From an uncultured Clostridia bacterium (lineage in GTDB: Bacteria > Bacillota > Clostridia > Christensenellales > UBA1242), in assembly GCA_934777505.1 (NCBI GenBank), contig CAKVNM010000001.1, positions 1 through 64,000 of the forward strand: a DNA stretch of 64,000 bases, given 5' to 3'. The notes beneath the pieces are model-generated. The model saw nothing but the letters and a program-made list of their open reading frames with translations. It did no database searches and was not told where the DNA came from. A program made the position numbers and the translations under genes. Below are positions 15,554-24,170 of this stretch, in pieces. Every line of letters begins with the position of its first letter. Position 1 is the first letter of the stretch.

Positions 15554-17662
15554 ATGGAAAAAATTAAAAAAATATTTAATCCTATTATTCTGTTTGCTCT
15601 TTTAATCGTTATGACATTTAACACTATGTCAATTAGAGTTGTTATTGCAAGTGAAACAAGTTCTAACACAACTCAAACGGTTACAAATGAACAACCAGAA
15701 ACCAAATTTAAAGTCAAAAACTTTGATAGTACTATCGCAGATGAGTACGACAAGCACACCGAGATTAAAGAAAGTGTTGAGAGTAGTTTGTCGTCTTATG
15801 AAGAAACTCTTAATGTTCAAACAGACACAGAAGACGAATTGACCGAAGAAGATATCATCAACTATGCGATAACACAAATGGTATATGAAGATATTGCATA
15901 TTCACTTGCAGACCAAGGTTTTGAAATTTTTGAATCCACTGCATTAGATTTAGAAAATAATATGCAGTATTTTGGATTAACATATACAGAAAATGTTGTT
16001 GTTCAAGATAATTATATCATGGCTGGATTTGTTAGAATTGTAAGTGACGATTCTGTTGTAGATACAAATCTAAATCTTGTTACAATTAATAATGGAGAGG
16101 CTGATGGTTGCAGATATCTTATCACAGACTTCGATATTGCAAAAGAAAATAGTCACTTTGTGTATTGTAACAAATATGTAAAGTACACTTGGATTAATGA
16201 TAGAACGGTAAAGTATACTATTGTAGATAACGATTCAAATAACTATGATTTGACTCTTGGAAAACTATTTTCTTATGACAATGTGGAATATATCTATGAA
16301 AATGATTTCACATATACTTCACAAGAAGTTGTGTCTATGTTTAACAATATCGACTTTGACTTGCTTCAAGAAACCATTGATAAAATCAATGAAGAACAAA
16401 AGGCAAATGGCTATTATGTTCAAGAAGTAACCATAACATATATTGATTTGGATTTGCTAAATGAATGGGAGAGAAGTCAAGACAAAACAACCTTCTTTGG
16501 CTACGACTTGGAACAACTAAACGCAACTTTTGGTGCTAACACCACATTGCAATTTGATGCAGACGGCGGAGTAAAACAAGGCGAGTTTATAGAAACAACA
16601 AATTGGCTTAAAGTTGGCTTAATGTTCTTGGGCGGTTGTGCGGCAATGCTTATTGGTGCAGCACTTGCTCCATTAACAGGTGGTTGCTCATTCGGTGCAT
16701 CACTTCTTTGTATCATGAAGATGACTGCTGTTGCAGTTGTAACTGACTTGCTAACAAAAACACTTATTTCAACAATTTCAGGAGTAATTTCTGGAAAAGG
16801 CTTCTTTGAATCACTTTCAGGAGCATTAAAATCAACATTTACTATTGAAAATATTGCTCAAACATTTATGACATCTGCCATTATGAGCGCTGTAATGGTC
16901 GGTAGTGGACTTGTAAAAGCCTGCTTTACTGCTGACACACCAGTATTAACAGAAAGTGGCTACAAAGCAATTAACGACATCAAGATTGGCGATAAAGTTT
17001 TGAGTTATAGCGAACTTACTGGAATGATTGTGGCAAAAGAAGTAACAGATGTGCTTCATAACACATCAAATGATATTTGTCATATTGCACTTTCTAGTGG
17101 CGACACAATCACTTCAACTGCTTTGCATCCATGGTATGTTCAAGGCAAAGGCTGGGTTCCTGCGTATGCTCTTTGTGAAACAGATAATTTATTGACAAAT
17201 TCTGGTGAATCTGTTAAAATCTTAGGTGTTCATAGAGAAAAACTAGATGAACCTATTGATGTTTATAACATTACAGTTGGTGAAGAAGATACAGACGAAT
17301 ATCACAACTACTTTGTAGGTGGAGACGAAATCTTAGTTCACAATGACTGCAGTAAACCTATTGAAGATCATCATTTTTTGACCAATAAAAATAAGAAATG
17401 GACTCCAGAATTTAAAAAAATTACTGACAAATATGGTCTAGATTTAAACAAGGATTGGAATATTAAACCAATGCAACATCATGGTAGGCATGCGACTGAA
17501 TATCATCAATATATGCTAAGACAATTAAAGACCATTGATAGGGTTGCTGATGGAAACCAAAAAGTATTTTTGGATTTATTTGAGAAAGTAAAAGATGTGA
17601 TTAAAAGTAATCCAGATGCACTGTATAAAAAATTTTGGAAAATGGGAGGTATGTTGCCATAA
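15554..17662 (+). CDS. Polymorphic toxin: Hint domain and HNH/EndoVII-like nuclease
   Basis: A 702-residue secreted toxin. A signal peptide (about 1-33) precedes a unique region. A glycine-rich hydrophobic stretch (about 350-455) follows, which could insert in membranes. Residues 457-597 are a pretoxin Hint domain: Cys457 begins CFTADTPV, TALHPWYVQGKGW is in the middle, and ILVHN ends at Asn597. The last 105 residues hold EDHHF, then QHHGRHATEYH, the spacing of His-rich HNH/EndoVII (AHH-like) nucleases. Hint autocleavage at Asn597 would release the nuclease. GGAGG precedes the ATG. The gene overlaps its immunity gene by one base. The nuclease subfamily is less certain than the Hint call. Confidence 0.85.
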   Translation: MEKIKKIFNPIILFALLIVMTFNTMSIRVVIASETSSNTTQTVTNEQPETKFKVKNFDSTIADEYDKHTEIKESVESSLSSYEETLNVQTDTEDELTEEDIINYAITQMVYEDIAYSLADQGFEIFESTALDLENNMQYFGLTYTENVVVQDNYIMAGFVRIVSDDSVVDTNLNLVTINNGEADGCRYLITDFDIAKENSHFVYCNKYVKYTWINDRTVKYTIVDNDSNNYDLTLGKLFSYDNVEYIYENDFTYTSQEVVSMFNNIDFDLLQETIDKINEEQKANGYYVQEVTITYIDLDLLNEWERSQDKTTFFGYDLEQLNATFGANTTLQFDADGGVKQGEFIETTNWLKVGLMFLGGCAAMLIGAALAPLTGGCSFGASLLCIMKMTAVAVVTDLLTKTLISTISGVISGKGFFESLSGALKSTFTIENIAQTFMTSAIMSAVMVGSGLVKACFTADTPVLTESGYKAINDIKIGDKVLSYSELTGMIVAKEVTDVLHNTSNDICHIALSSGDTITSTALHPWYVQGKGWVPAYALCETDNLLTNSGESVKILGVHREKLDEPIDVYNITVGEEDTDEYHNYFVGGDEILVHNDCSKPIEDHHFLTNKNKKWTPEFKKITDKYGLDLNKDWNIKPMQHHGRHATEYHQYMLRQLKTIDRVADGNQKVFLDLFEKVKDVIKSNPDALYKKFWKMGGMLP

Positions 17663-18282
17663 TGTATTATGAGATTAAAAGCATAACAAATTGTGCAAGG
17701 AAATATGCGAATTTTTTAAACGATTATGAGCCTTATCAAGAGATTAGAGATTTTGGTCGAATAGGTCAAGAATTTAAAGGTTTTTCTAATACTCCAATTA
17801 TTTTTGAGAGGGATAAAAGATATAAAAATAATGAGCCTATTTCTGATTTTCTATTAAATGATTGGGCTGAAATTATTGTTTCAGAAAGAATTTATAAGAT
17901 GTTAAAAGAAAAATATTCAAGTGAAATAGATTTTTATGAATGCTTTGCAAATGATGAAGGGATTTTAAAACCATATTATATTCTAAGAAGAAAGGAACAG
18001 TTGGATGTTTTAGATAAAACTTTTTATAATGCAATAGATCCAATTTTGGGTGTAATGAGAAATATTTTAGTGGATAACATTCCTGATAAGTATAATTATT
18101 TTGATGTTAAGTATGGTGCAACTAATGTTATATCTAAAAAGTTATATGATGACCTACAAGCATTATCTCCAACTAACTTTGAAGTAACTCCAATTGCAAC
18201 AACTAGTGAAGAGTTAAAAGCAAGAGAAAAAAACCTAGCAAAAAAAAACGATAAGTTAGATTCCGATGAATTTATTAATTAG
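17662..18282 (+). CDS. Probable immunity protein for the upstream nuclease toxin
   Basis: A 206-residue cytosolic protein. The start is the ATG at 17662, overlapping the toxin stop (TAATG); a GGGAGG site lies inside the toxin's last codons. Segments such as DWAEIIVSERIYKMLKEK and IDFYECF resemble DUF1629-like (Imm11/Imm43-type) immunity proteins, a family I can suggest but not prove. The gene is A/T-richer than its neighbours, which fits a swappable toxin tip and its cognate immunity gene. Position right after a Hint-nuclease toxin is the strongest evidence. Confidence 0.65.
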   Translation: MYYEIKSITNCARKYANFLNDYEPYQEIRDFGRIGQEFKGFSNTPIIFERDKRYKNNEPISDFLLNDWAEIIVSERIYKMLKEKYSSEIDFYECFANDEGILKPYYILRRKEQLDVLDKTFYNAIDPILGVMRNILVDNIPDKYNYFDVKYGATNVISKKLYDDLQALSPTNFEVTPIATTSEELKAREKNLAKKNDKLDSDEFIN

Positions 18283-18290
18283 AGTAAAAA

Positions 18291-20774
18291 ATGATTGAAA
18301 TCAAAAATTTAACAAAAATTTATAAATCACAGAGTAAAGAAGATGTTATTGCTGTCAATAACATCTCTTTATCGTTTTTAGAGCATGGTTTAGTCATCAT
18401 CAACGGAGAAAGCGGATGTGGAAAGACCACATTGCTTAATATTCTGGGTGGTCTTGATAAAAAAACATCTGGCGAATATATTATCAACCAAAAGCGAGTT
18501 GAAGATTTTAGGTCGTTAGACGATTTTAGGAATCAAGTTGTAGGAATAGTTTTTCAAGATTATAACTTGATTGAGAATTTGAATGTTTTTGATAACATTA
18601 ATCTTGCTCTTTCGCTTCAAGACAAAAGCAATAACAAACAGTTGGTGCTTGATGTTTTGCAAAGAGTTGGTTTAAAAGGCTTTGAAAACAGAAAAATCAA
18701 TGAACTTTCTGGCGGTCAAAAACAGCGTGTTGCTATCGCAAGAGCGCTTGTAAAAAACAGTCAAATTATTCTTGCAGACGAGCCAACTGGCAACTTGGAC
18801 AGCGAAACAAGCAAGGAAATTTTTAAATTATTAAAAGAAATTTCAAATAGCAAACTTGTTATTGTTGTGTCGCACGACAGAAAACTATCAAAACAGTTTG
18901 CAGACAGGTTGATAGAGTTAAAAGACGGCAAAATTGTTAGTGATACGCAAAAGAAATTGGTTGAAAACACACAAGACACAACTGTGTCAAACGAAACTTC
19001 AAAACCGTTGAAATTCAAATATATTGCAAGTTTAACAATGCATAACATTTTTAGTCACAAGTTTAAAACTATTATTGCAATAATTCTGCTTTCTTTAACA
19101 GCATTAACGCTTTGTGTAGGCAGTTCACTTTTGTTCTTTGACGCTCAAAAGGCGGTTGCTCATTCGTTAGATAATAGCAATGTGTATTTGGCACAAAGTA
19201 TTTATACAACCAGTGAAGAATTTAATCCAATGGTATTTGATACTTATGCGGACTTGAACATGGCTGTATATTCCAATGTTTTAAGCAACCAAAATTATAT
19301 AAAAGGCTACAACATAACGCTAGAACTTAATAACTCAAAGTACTTTGAAGATTGTTTCTATTTGATTAACTCTAAACAAGATTTGATTAACTTAGGCTAC
19401 GAATTTTACGGCGGAGAAGAAATCACAAATAATGGAGTTTATTTAACAGATTATGTTGTTGATTATTTGCTAGCAAATGACTATATTCTTAGCGAAACAG
19501 TGGCTTTGAATGATTATCAAGACATGATTGGAAAATATATTCAAAGTTATAACGAGTTTGGAAATAGTTATGAAAACAAGTATAAAATAGACGGAATTAT
19601 CAAAACGGACTACAAAGAATATTACACCGAAGACTTTGAAATAAAAAAAGATGTTCAAAATAATTTTGCTAATTTTGACTCATTTGAACAGTTTGTTTGT
19701 CAACAGAAAAATGTATACTATCTTCCAATTTATTTCAACAATGAATACTTGAAGAATAATTACAAAGAAGTATACACTTTGGATTTGCAATCTAACTCGA
19801 AAAAATCGTTAAATATCAAGACAACAAAAGATAATTCTTTTCAAAACTTGATTATTTCCACGGCTTCGTATAACTACGATACAGTATTTAATGGCGAAGT
19901 TGTTTCTGCTTCTTCTATCGCCCTTGGCGAAAATGAAGTGCTTGTTAACCTAAAACTTTACAATCAGTTGTTTGGTAACAAAATCAAGTTTTTGCAGTTA
20001 CTTCAACATATCTCTAATCAAGACGGGACAAGAATTTGCGATTATAATTTTTTACATTTAAACGAAACTATATCAGTAACATTCAATCAAACAACGCTTA
20101 ACCAGTCATTACTCAATCTTGCAAACAAAAAGATTGTTGGTGTTGTTATAAAAGATTATTCGTCACAGGCGACAGACGGGTTTGAAATTTATACCAAAGA
20201 AAGTGATATTCAAAACAATTATATTTTAAATTATTGCAATAACTTGGCAAAGGTGCAGGTAGGGCAAAACAAAATTTCACAAATTTATTCGCTACGAAAT
20301 GATTACAATATTGGCGTATTTAGTGTGGTTGCAAAAGATGTCTATTCGTTAGAGCAATCGGCAAAAATAATCAGTTTTATATTTTTGTCTATTAGCATTG
20401 TTCTAAGTTTAATTTCGGTTTTTGTGGCAATCAATGTTGTTACTTTAAGTATCAATGAACGCAAAAAAGAGATTGGAATTTTAAGGGCTATTGGAACAAA
20501 AAGTAAAGATGTTGAAAAAATATTTTTGCTCGAAAACACATTTGTTGGATTTGTATCATTTTTGGTTTCGCAGGTGCTTACTAGCATAGCAATTTTGCTA
20601 ATGAACACTATCTTTTCACAAAATTCAGTTATTGGGACAAAATATCTGTTCTACGACTTGAAAATCGTTTTAATATCTCTTGTTGTAACATTTATACTTT
20701 GCGTTATTGGCTGTATACTCCCAATAAAGCGACTTAACAAACTTAATCCTATTGATTGTATTAGGAGTATTTAG
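18291..20774 (+). CDS. MacB-type ABC transporter (ATPase fused to FtsX permease)
   Basis: An 827-residue fusion. The ATPase (1-225) has Walker A GESGCGKTT, signature LSGGQKQRVAIARAL, Walker B ILADEPTGNLD and the H-loop VSHDR. After a linker come one membrane helix (about 258-282), an external domain of nearly 400 residues and three C-terminal helices with the FtsX motif INERKKEIGILRAIGTK. Members of this class drive extracellular mechanics or export peptides and lipoproteins without a substrate-sized channel. The ribosome site is weak. It begins 8 nt after the immunity gene and closes the operon, so it may help release or position the island's surface proteins. Confidence 0.88.
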   Translation: MIEIKNLTKIYKSQSKEDVIAVNNISLSFLEHGLVIINGESGCGKTTLLNILGGLDKKTSGEYIINQKRVEDFRSLDDFRNQVVGIVFQDYNLIENLNVFDNINLALSLQDKSNNKQLVLDVLQRVGLKGFENRKINELSGGQKQRVAIARALVKNSQIILADEPTGNLDSETSKEIFKLLKEISNSKLVIVVSHDRKLSKQFADRLIELKDGKIVSDTQKKLVENTQDTTVSNETSKPLKFKYIASLTMHNIFSHKFKTIIAIILLSLTALTLCVGSSLLFFDAQKAVAHSLDNSNVYLAQSIYTTSEEFNPMVFDTYADLNMAVYSNVLSNQNYIKGYNITLELNNSKYFEDCFYLINSKQDLINLGYEFYGGEEITNNGVYLTDYVVDYLLANDYILSETVALNDYQDMIGKYIQSYNEFGNSYENKYKIDGIIKTDYKEYYTEDFEIKKDVQNNFANFDSFEQFVCQQKNVYYLPIYFNNEYLKNNYKEVYTLDLQSNSKKSLNIKTTKDNSFQNLIISTASYNYDTVFNGEVVSASSIALGENEVLVNLKLYNQLFGNKIKFLQLLQHISNQDGTRICDYNFLHLNETISVTFNQTTLNQSLLNLANKKIVGVVIKDYSSQATDGFEIYTKESDIQNNYILNYCNNLAKVQVGQNKISQIYSLRNDYNIGVFSVVAKDVYSLEQSAKIISFIFLSISIVLSLISVFVAINVVTLSINERKKEIGILRAIGTKSKDVEKIFLLENTFVGFVSFLVSQVLTSIAILLMNTIFSQNSVIGTKYLFYDLKIVLISLVVTFILCVIGCILPIKRLNKLNPIDCIRSI

Positions 20775-20808
20775 TTTTAACACATAACTAACAAATTCTT
20801 TAATTTTA

Positions 20809-20837
20809 ATCGCATCAGTTAATGGTGCGATTTTTTT
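20809..20837 (+). terminator. Terminator of the toxin operon
   Basis: AATCGCA with TGCGATT around an 11-base loop, followed by seven T. A second hairpin without a T-run, ATAGGCA/TGCCTAT (20878-20898), follows. The rest of the sequence to 21147 is A/T-rich and holds one TGTGATATAAT promoter-like box near 21003-21013 but no intact gene. Confidence 0.75.
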
Positions 20838-21147
20838 GCATTAATTTTTAATAAAAAGTTCTTATATTTAACAAAAAATAGGCATTTAATTGCCTATCAA
20901 AAGTTAAATAATTTGTGGTTTTAAAACCATTATTCCATACTGCAATATTAACAAAATTGCTTAACTAAAAATTATGCTTAGATATTGTAAAATATTTTAA
21001 GGTGTGATATAATTCTCATAACAAATTGGGCTAATATGAGTAAAAGGAATATAAGAAGATTTATTTTACAAACTTAACTTGATAACAATAGTTATGACTG
21101 GATATATAGGAAAGTTGACTTGAAACAAAAGATTCTGTTTATCTTGA

Positions 21148-21420
21148 ACAGCCGAGTGGGCAGAAGAATTTTTTGATTTATACAACCACCCAACGGTAAC
21201 TGCCGAAGATATTGCTAACAAAAACTACAACGAAGTCGATTATCTACCAACAATCAACGAAAAATTTGCTTGTGTTGCTTCGCTTTTGAGTGCAACAGAA
21301 GACCAAGTTGGCGAGTGTAGAAAGTTTATTCGTCAGTATTGCGACCCAGAATATTTGTCTGTTTACGATATTTACTGGGCAGGAAATGACGACAGAAGAT
21401 TAAAAAAATTAGCGAAATAA
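21148..21420 (+). pseudogene. Gene fragment, no start codon
   Basis: An open stretch of 90 codons from a stop at 21145 to the stop at 21418. It reads like real coding sequence (TAEWAEEFFDLYNHP at the start, DDRRLKKLAK at the end) but has no ATG, GTG or TTG near its beginning and no ribosome site. It is most likely the C-terminal rest of a larger gene, possibly part of the same decayed ATPase/VWA operon as the next two fragments. I do not recognise the family. Confidence 0.5.
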
Positions 21421-21455
21421 GAATAAACAACATTAAAAGAAGAAGGTCTTGAATT

Positions 21456-21839
21456 ATGATTAAAGAATTAATTGATTTGCAAAGAAATTCAAAAGCAACT
21501 TGTGCGATTATCAAAACAGACGAGTATAATACTTTGTCGCCTGTTGTGTCCATGAAAGCGAGTGTTAGCGATAAATTTTTGCTTGCTGAAAACAGACCAC
21601 CTTTTGCCGACAAGATAGACGAAAAAAGTGCAAAAAGCGAAATTTGCTACTTTGTTGTAACCGAACTCGATAGCGTTCCAATGGATATGCAAAACAGATT
21701 TGTTGGACTTGTTAAGGACAGGCAAATCAACGACTACACGCTTCCAAACAACTGTGTAATCGTATTTACAGTAAAAGATAAATCGGCTATAAAAAATGTA
21801 TCGCCAGAGTTATATCATTTTGCAGTAGTTGCGTTTTAA
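21456..21839 (+). pseudogene. Probable remnant of a MoxR-type AAA ATPase
   Basis: A 127-codon frame with AAGAAGG upstream. The middle and end, VVTELDSVPMDMQNRFVGLV then LPNNCVIVFTV, follow the Walker B to sensor-1 order of MoxR-like AAA ATPases (normally FxDExxxxxxxxQxxLLxxx, then LPxxxxIxAxxN). The acidic Walker B pair is Thr-Glu here and there is no Walker A. It runs straight into the next fragment in a shifted frame. It could still be expressed as a small protein, but a broken ATPase gene fits the context better. Confidence 0.5.
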
Positions 21840-21841
21840 AG

Positions 21842-22204
21842 AGAGAGTTAAAACCACTAATAAAAGATAGTGATTTGGAAGTTGGTTGCTTTGATACAAG
21901 GTTTTATGGCTTTAAAAAAATCAAAAGCAAGAAAGATATAGACAACTTTGAGATTATTGGTCGTGGCGGAACAGACTTTGATAACACGATTGTACATTTT
22001 TCAAAAGATTTATCGGTTAACAAAATTGTATTTACAGACGGATATTGCGATATGTCCCGCACTGATAGGTACTTATCAAATGTAATTTGGATTGTTTACG
22101 ATAATCCCGAGTTTGTTTCAACTTGCGGAAAGGTTATTCACTTGTCAAGAGAAGAATATCAAAGACTTTCGTCAACAATCAAGCAAGACGAACTAACAAT
22201 GTAA
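21842..22204 (+). pseudogene. C-terminal fragment of a VWA-like metallopeptidase (DUF2201)
   Basis: About 120 codons open in a frame that continues the previous fragment without its own start. GCFDTRFYGF, then IGRGGTDFDNTI and KIVFTDGYCDM match the C-terminal von Willebrand-A-like domain of DUF2201 proteins, which occur beside MoxR ATPases. The N-terminal part, including the first metal-binding DxSxS loop, is missing. A terminator follows, as for a once-intact operon. Confidence 0.6.
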
Positions 22205-22239
22205 TAAAAAAGACCCCTTTTACAGCGGTCTTTTTTTAT
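22205..22239 (+). terminator. Terminator after the decayed DUF2201 gene
   Basis: AAAAAGACC with GGTCTTTTT around an 11-base loop, directly after the stop codon. Confidence 0.75.
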
Positions 22240-22246
22240 TTGTTAA

Positions 22247-22267
22247 ATTGGTGCAGAAGATGGGATT
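22247..22267. repeat. 21-bp direct copy of the tRNA-Leu 3' end (att-like)
   Basis: ATTGGTGCAGAAGATGGGATT here is identical to 22544-22564, which covers the CCA end, acceptor stem and part of the T stem of tRNA-Leu on the minus strand. The copies are 297 bp apart. A direct repeat of a tRNA 3' end is what site-specific integration leaves behind. No integrase is present, so a degraded tRNA copy is the alternative. Confidence 0.5.
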
Positions 22268-22330
22268 CACTCCGTGCGAAGACGGGAATAACAATATTTT
22301 GTAAGTTTAATTTTGTAGTTTGTTAGATTA

Positions 22331-22421
22331 GCGAAGTGGTGCAATTTTGCATTGCTATAACTAAATTAGTATCTAACTAGCGAGTTAAGTTTTAACTATC
22401 AATAGCAAAGCGTCACTTCGC
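22331..22421. repeat. Imperfect inverted repeat of 91 bp
   Basis: GCGAAGTG (22331-22338) pairs with CACTTCGC (22414-22421) and, nested inside, TTGCTAT (22352-22358) pairs with ATAGCAA (22402-22408). The middle also holds AGTTAA/TTAACT. It lies between the two copies of the tRNA end. No gene is seen in 22240-22545. Confidence 0.45.
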
Positions 22422-22438
22422 ACTATCATGCCGGCGCT

Positions 22439-22466
22439 AAAAAACAATATAACATATTGTTTTTCT
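22439..22466 (-). terminator. Terminator of tRNA-Leu
   Basis: On the minus strand AAAACAATAT and ATATTGTTTT pair around a three-base loop and run into T residues, about 80 nt downstream of the tRNA. Confidence 0.6.
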
Positions 22467-22545
22467 TAACGCTTAGTTCAAATCCCAATGAGTGCCATAT
22501 AAAGCGATAAGCAAAAGTGAGATAACTCAGTATATAGTTTTTTAT

Positions 22546-22629
22546 TGGTGCAGAAGATGGGATTTGAACCCACAATGATTGCTCACAAGTACCTGAAACT
22601 TGCGTGTCTGCCAATTCCACCACTTCTGC
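22546..22629 (-). tRNA. tRNA-Leu (anticodon CAG)
   Basis: An 84-nt class II tRNA with the CCA end encoded. The acceptor stem is GCAGAAG/CTTCTGC with discriminator A. The D arm contains GGAATTGGCAGA. The anticodon arm CAAGT-TTCAGGT-ACTTG has CAG at positions 34-36, which reads CUG. A long variable arm follows, and the T arm is GTGGG-TTCAAAT-CCCAT. All class-defining features are present. Confidence 0.95.
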
Positions 22630-22691
22630 ATAAAATAATTTTAACTCAAAATCTAAATTATGTAAATTGTTTTTAATGTGTAACAATTTTT

Positions 22692-22699
22692 GATATAAT
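22692..22699 (+). promoter_or_regulatory. Extended -10 box, leaderless rRNA methylase start
   Basis: TGATATAAT (22691-22699) is followed by six bases and the ATG at 22706; no ribosome site. Confidence 0.65.
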
Positions 22700-22705
22700 T
22701 TATTT

Positions 22706-24160
22706 ATGACAAAAAAATTGATGCCACCAGAAAAATTTTTGCAAAGTTTTCAACAAGATTTTGGAAACGATTTTTTGCGTGAGTATCTTTCAAAATTTGA
22801 CGATTCTGGCGAAAGGGGACTAAGGGTTAACACGCTCAAAATTAGCCTAAATGAGTTTGAAAAAATTAGCAATCTTCCGCTAGAAAAAATTGAGTTTTTT
22901 GACGGTGCTTACTATCTCAACACTTCAAACAAACTTGGCAACTCAGTGCTTCATCAAGCGGGTGCATTCTATCTTCAAGAGCCGTCAAGCATGATTCCAG
23001 TTGCAAGCGTTCAAGACTTGGATTTTCAAAACAAAACCATTCTTGATTTGTGTGCTAGCCCCGGTGGGAAGTCCACTCAAATTGCTTGCCTAATGCACGG
23101 CACGGGACTACTTGTTAGCAACGAAATCGACTCCAAACGAGCCGAAACCTTGTTTTCAAATATTGAAAGATTGGGCATCACTAACGCTGTTATTTTAAAC
23201 GAAACTCCGCAAAATTTGAGCAAAAATTTGTCAAACAAGTTTGATATGATTTTTGTTGACGCTCCATGCTCGGGCGAAGGAATGTTTAGGAAAGACGAAA
23301 CCGCCATTTTGGAATGGAACGAAAATTTGAAGTTCTACAATCACGATAGGCAACTGGAAATCCTGCTTGAAGCCAACAAAATGCTAAAACAAAACGGCAT
23401 TTTGGTGTACTCAACTTGCACTTTTAATACTCTCGAAAACGAAACCACAGTGCATGAGTTTTCCACTGGCTTTGGCTATGAAATTTTGAATGTTAACACA
23501 AAAATCAAACCATTTACTAATGCGGGGCTACTGCTTTTTGACAATATTGACCTAACGAAGACTAGGCACTTTTTTCCGTTTTCGTCCCGTGGGGAAGGAC
23601 AGTATGTTGCGGTGTTAAAAAAGGTTAGTCCAAACGAAAATACGAGCAAAATTCAAAAAAAACCACAAAGTTTTAGCGTTATATCTGCCTTAACTGCGGA
23701 ATACAAGATTCTTAGCGAATTTGTAAGCAAAACTTTGCAAAATTTCGACTTATCAAATTTTAATATCGTCAAAATTGGGCAAAAATATTTTTTAGTGAAC
23801 AAAAATGTTGAAGCCAGCTGTTTTGATAGGTTGAAAATCAAAAGTCTTGGGGTTATGTTTGGCGAAATCATAAAAAATCGCTTTGAGCCTGCTCATCAAT
23901 TTTTCAAAGCATACGGCGAATATTTTGCCAACAAGATTAACATCAAAAGTGATAGCGATATCTTGAAAAAATACCTAAAAGGCGAGCAACTTAGTTTAGA
24001 TGAAATTTTGACAAGTCACGACACTTTGTCCACTCAAATTGCTGGCAATGCCTACGGCGTGATTTTTGCTAGCGGAGTGTGTCTTGGCGGAGTAAAAGTG
24101 GTGGACAATATGCTAAAAAATCACTACCCAAAAGGGCTTAGAATTAACAATATAATTTAA
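22706..24160 (+). CDS. RsmF-type 16S rRNA cytosine-C5 methyltransferase
   Basis: A 484-residue SAM-dependent m5C methylase of the NOL1/NOP2/Sun family. It has the SAM-binding loop LDLCASPGGKSTQ (about 112-124), VDAPCSGEGMFRKDE with the motif IV Pro-Cys, and YSTCTFNTLENE with the catalytic Cys of motif VI. The C-terminal 170 residues form the extra domain found in RsmF/YebU rather than RsmB. The Cys pair shows that it is catalytically complete. The start sits 6 nt after an extended -10 box and has no ribosome site. DNA polymerase I follows after 10 nt, probably on the same transcript. Confidence 0.9.
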   Translation: MTKKLMPPEKFLQSFQQDFGNDFLREYLSKFDDSGERGLRVNTLKISLNEFEKISNLPLEKIEFFDGAYYLNTSNKLGNSVLHQAGAFYLQEPSSMIPVASVQDLDFQNKTILDLCASPGGKSTQIACLMHGTGLLVSNEIDSKRAETLFSNIERLGITNAVILNETPQNLSKNLSNKFDMIFVDAPCSGEGMFRKDETAILEWNENLKFYNHDRQLEILLEANKMLKQNGILVYSTCTFNTLENETTVHEFSTGFGYEILNVNTKIKPFTNAGLLLFDNIDLTKTRHFFPFSSRGEGQYVAVLKKVSPNENTSKIQKKPQSFSVISALTAEYKILSEFVSKTLQNFDLSNFNIVKIGQKYFLVNKNVEASCFDRLKIKSLGVMFGEIIKNRFEPAHQFFKAYGEYFANKINIKSDSDILKKYLKGEQLSLDEILTSHDTLSTQIAGNAYGVIFASGVCLGGVKVVDNMLKNHYPKGLRINNII

Positions 24161-24170
24161 TGGAGAAAAA

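Noticed and set aside
18291..20774. Toxin exporter of the peptidase-containing (PCAT) bacteriocin type
   Set aside because: No C39 peptidase domain and the permease is FtsX type, so classical bacteriocin export is not supported.
22240..22545. CRISPR-like repeats near the tRNA
   Set aside because: Only inverted and one pair of direct repeats; no regular spacing.
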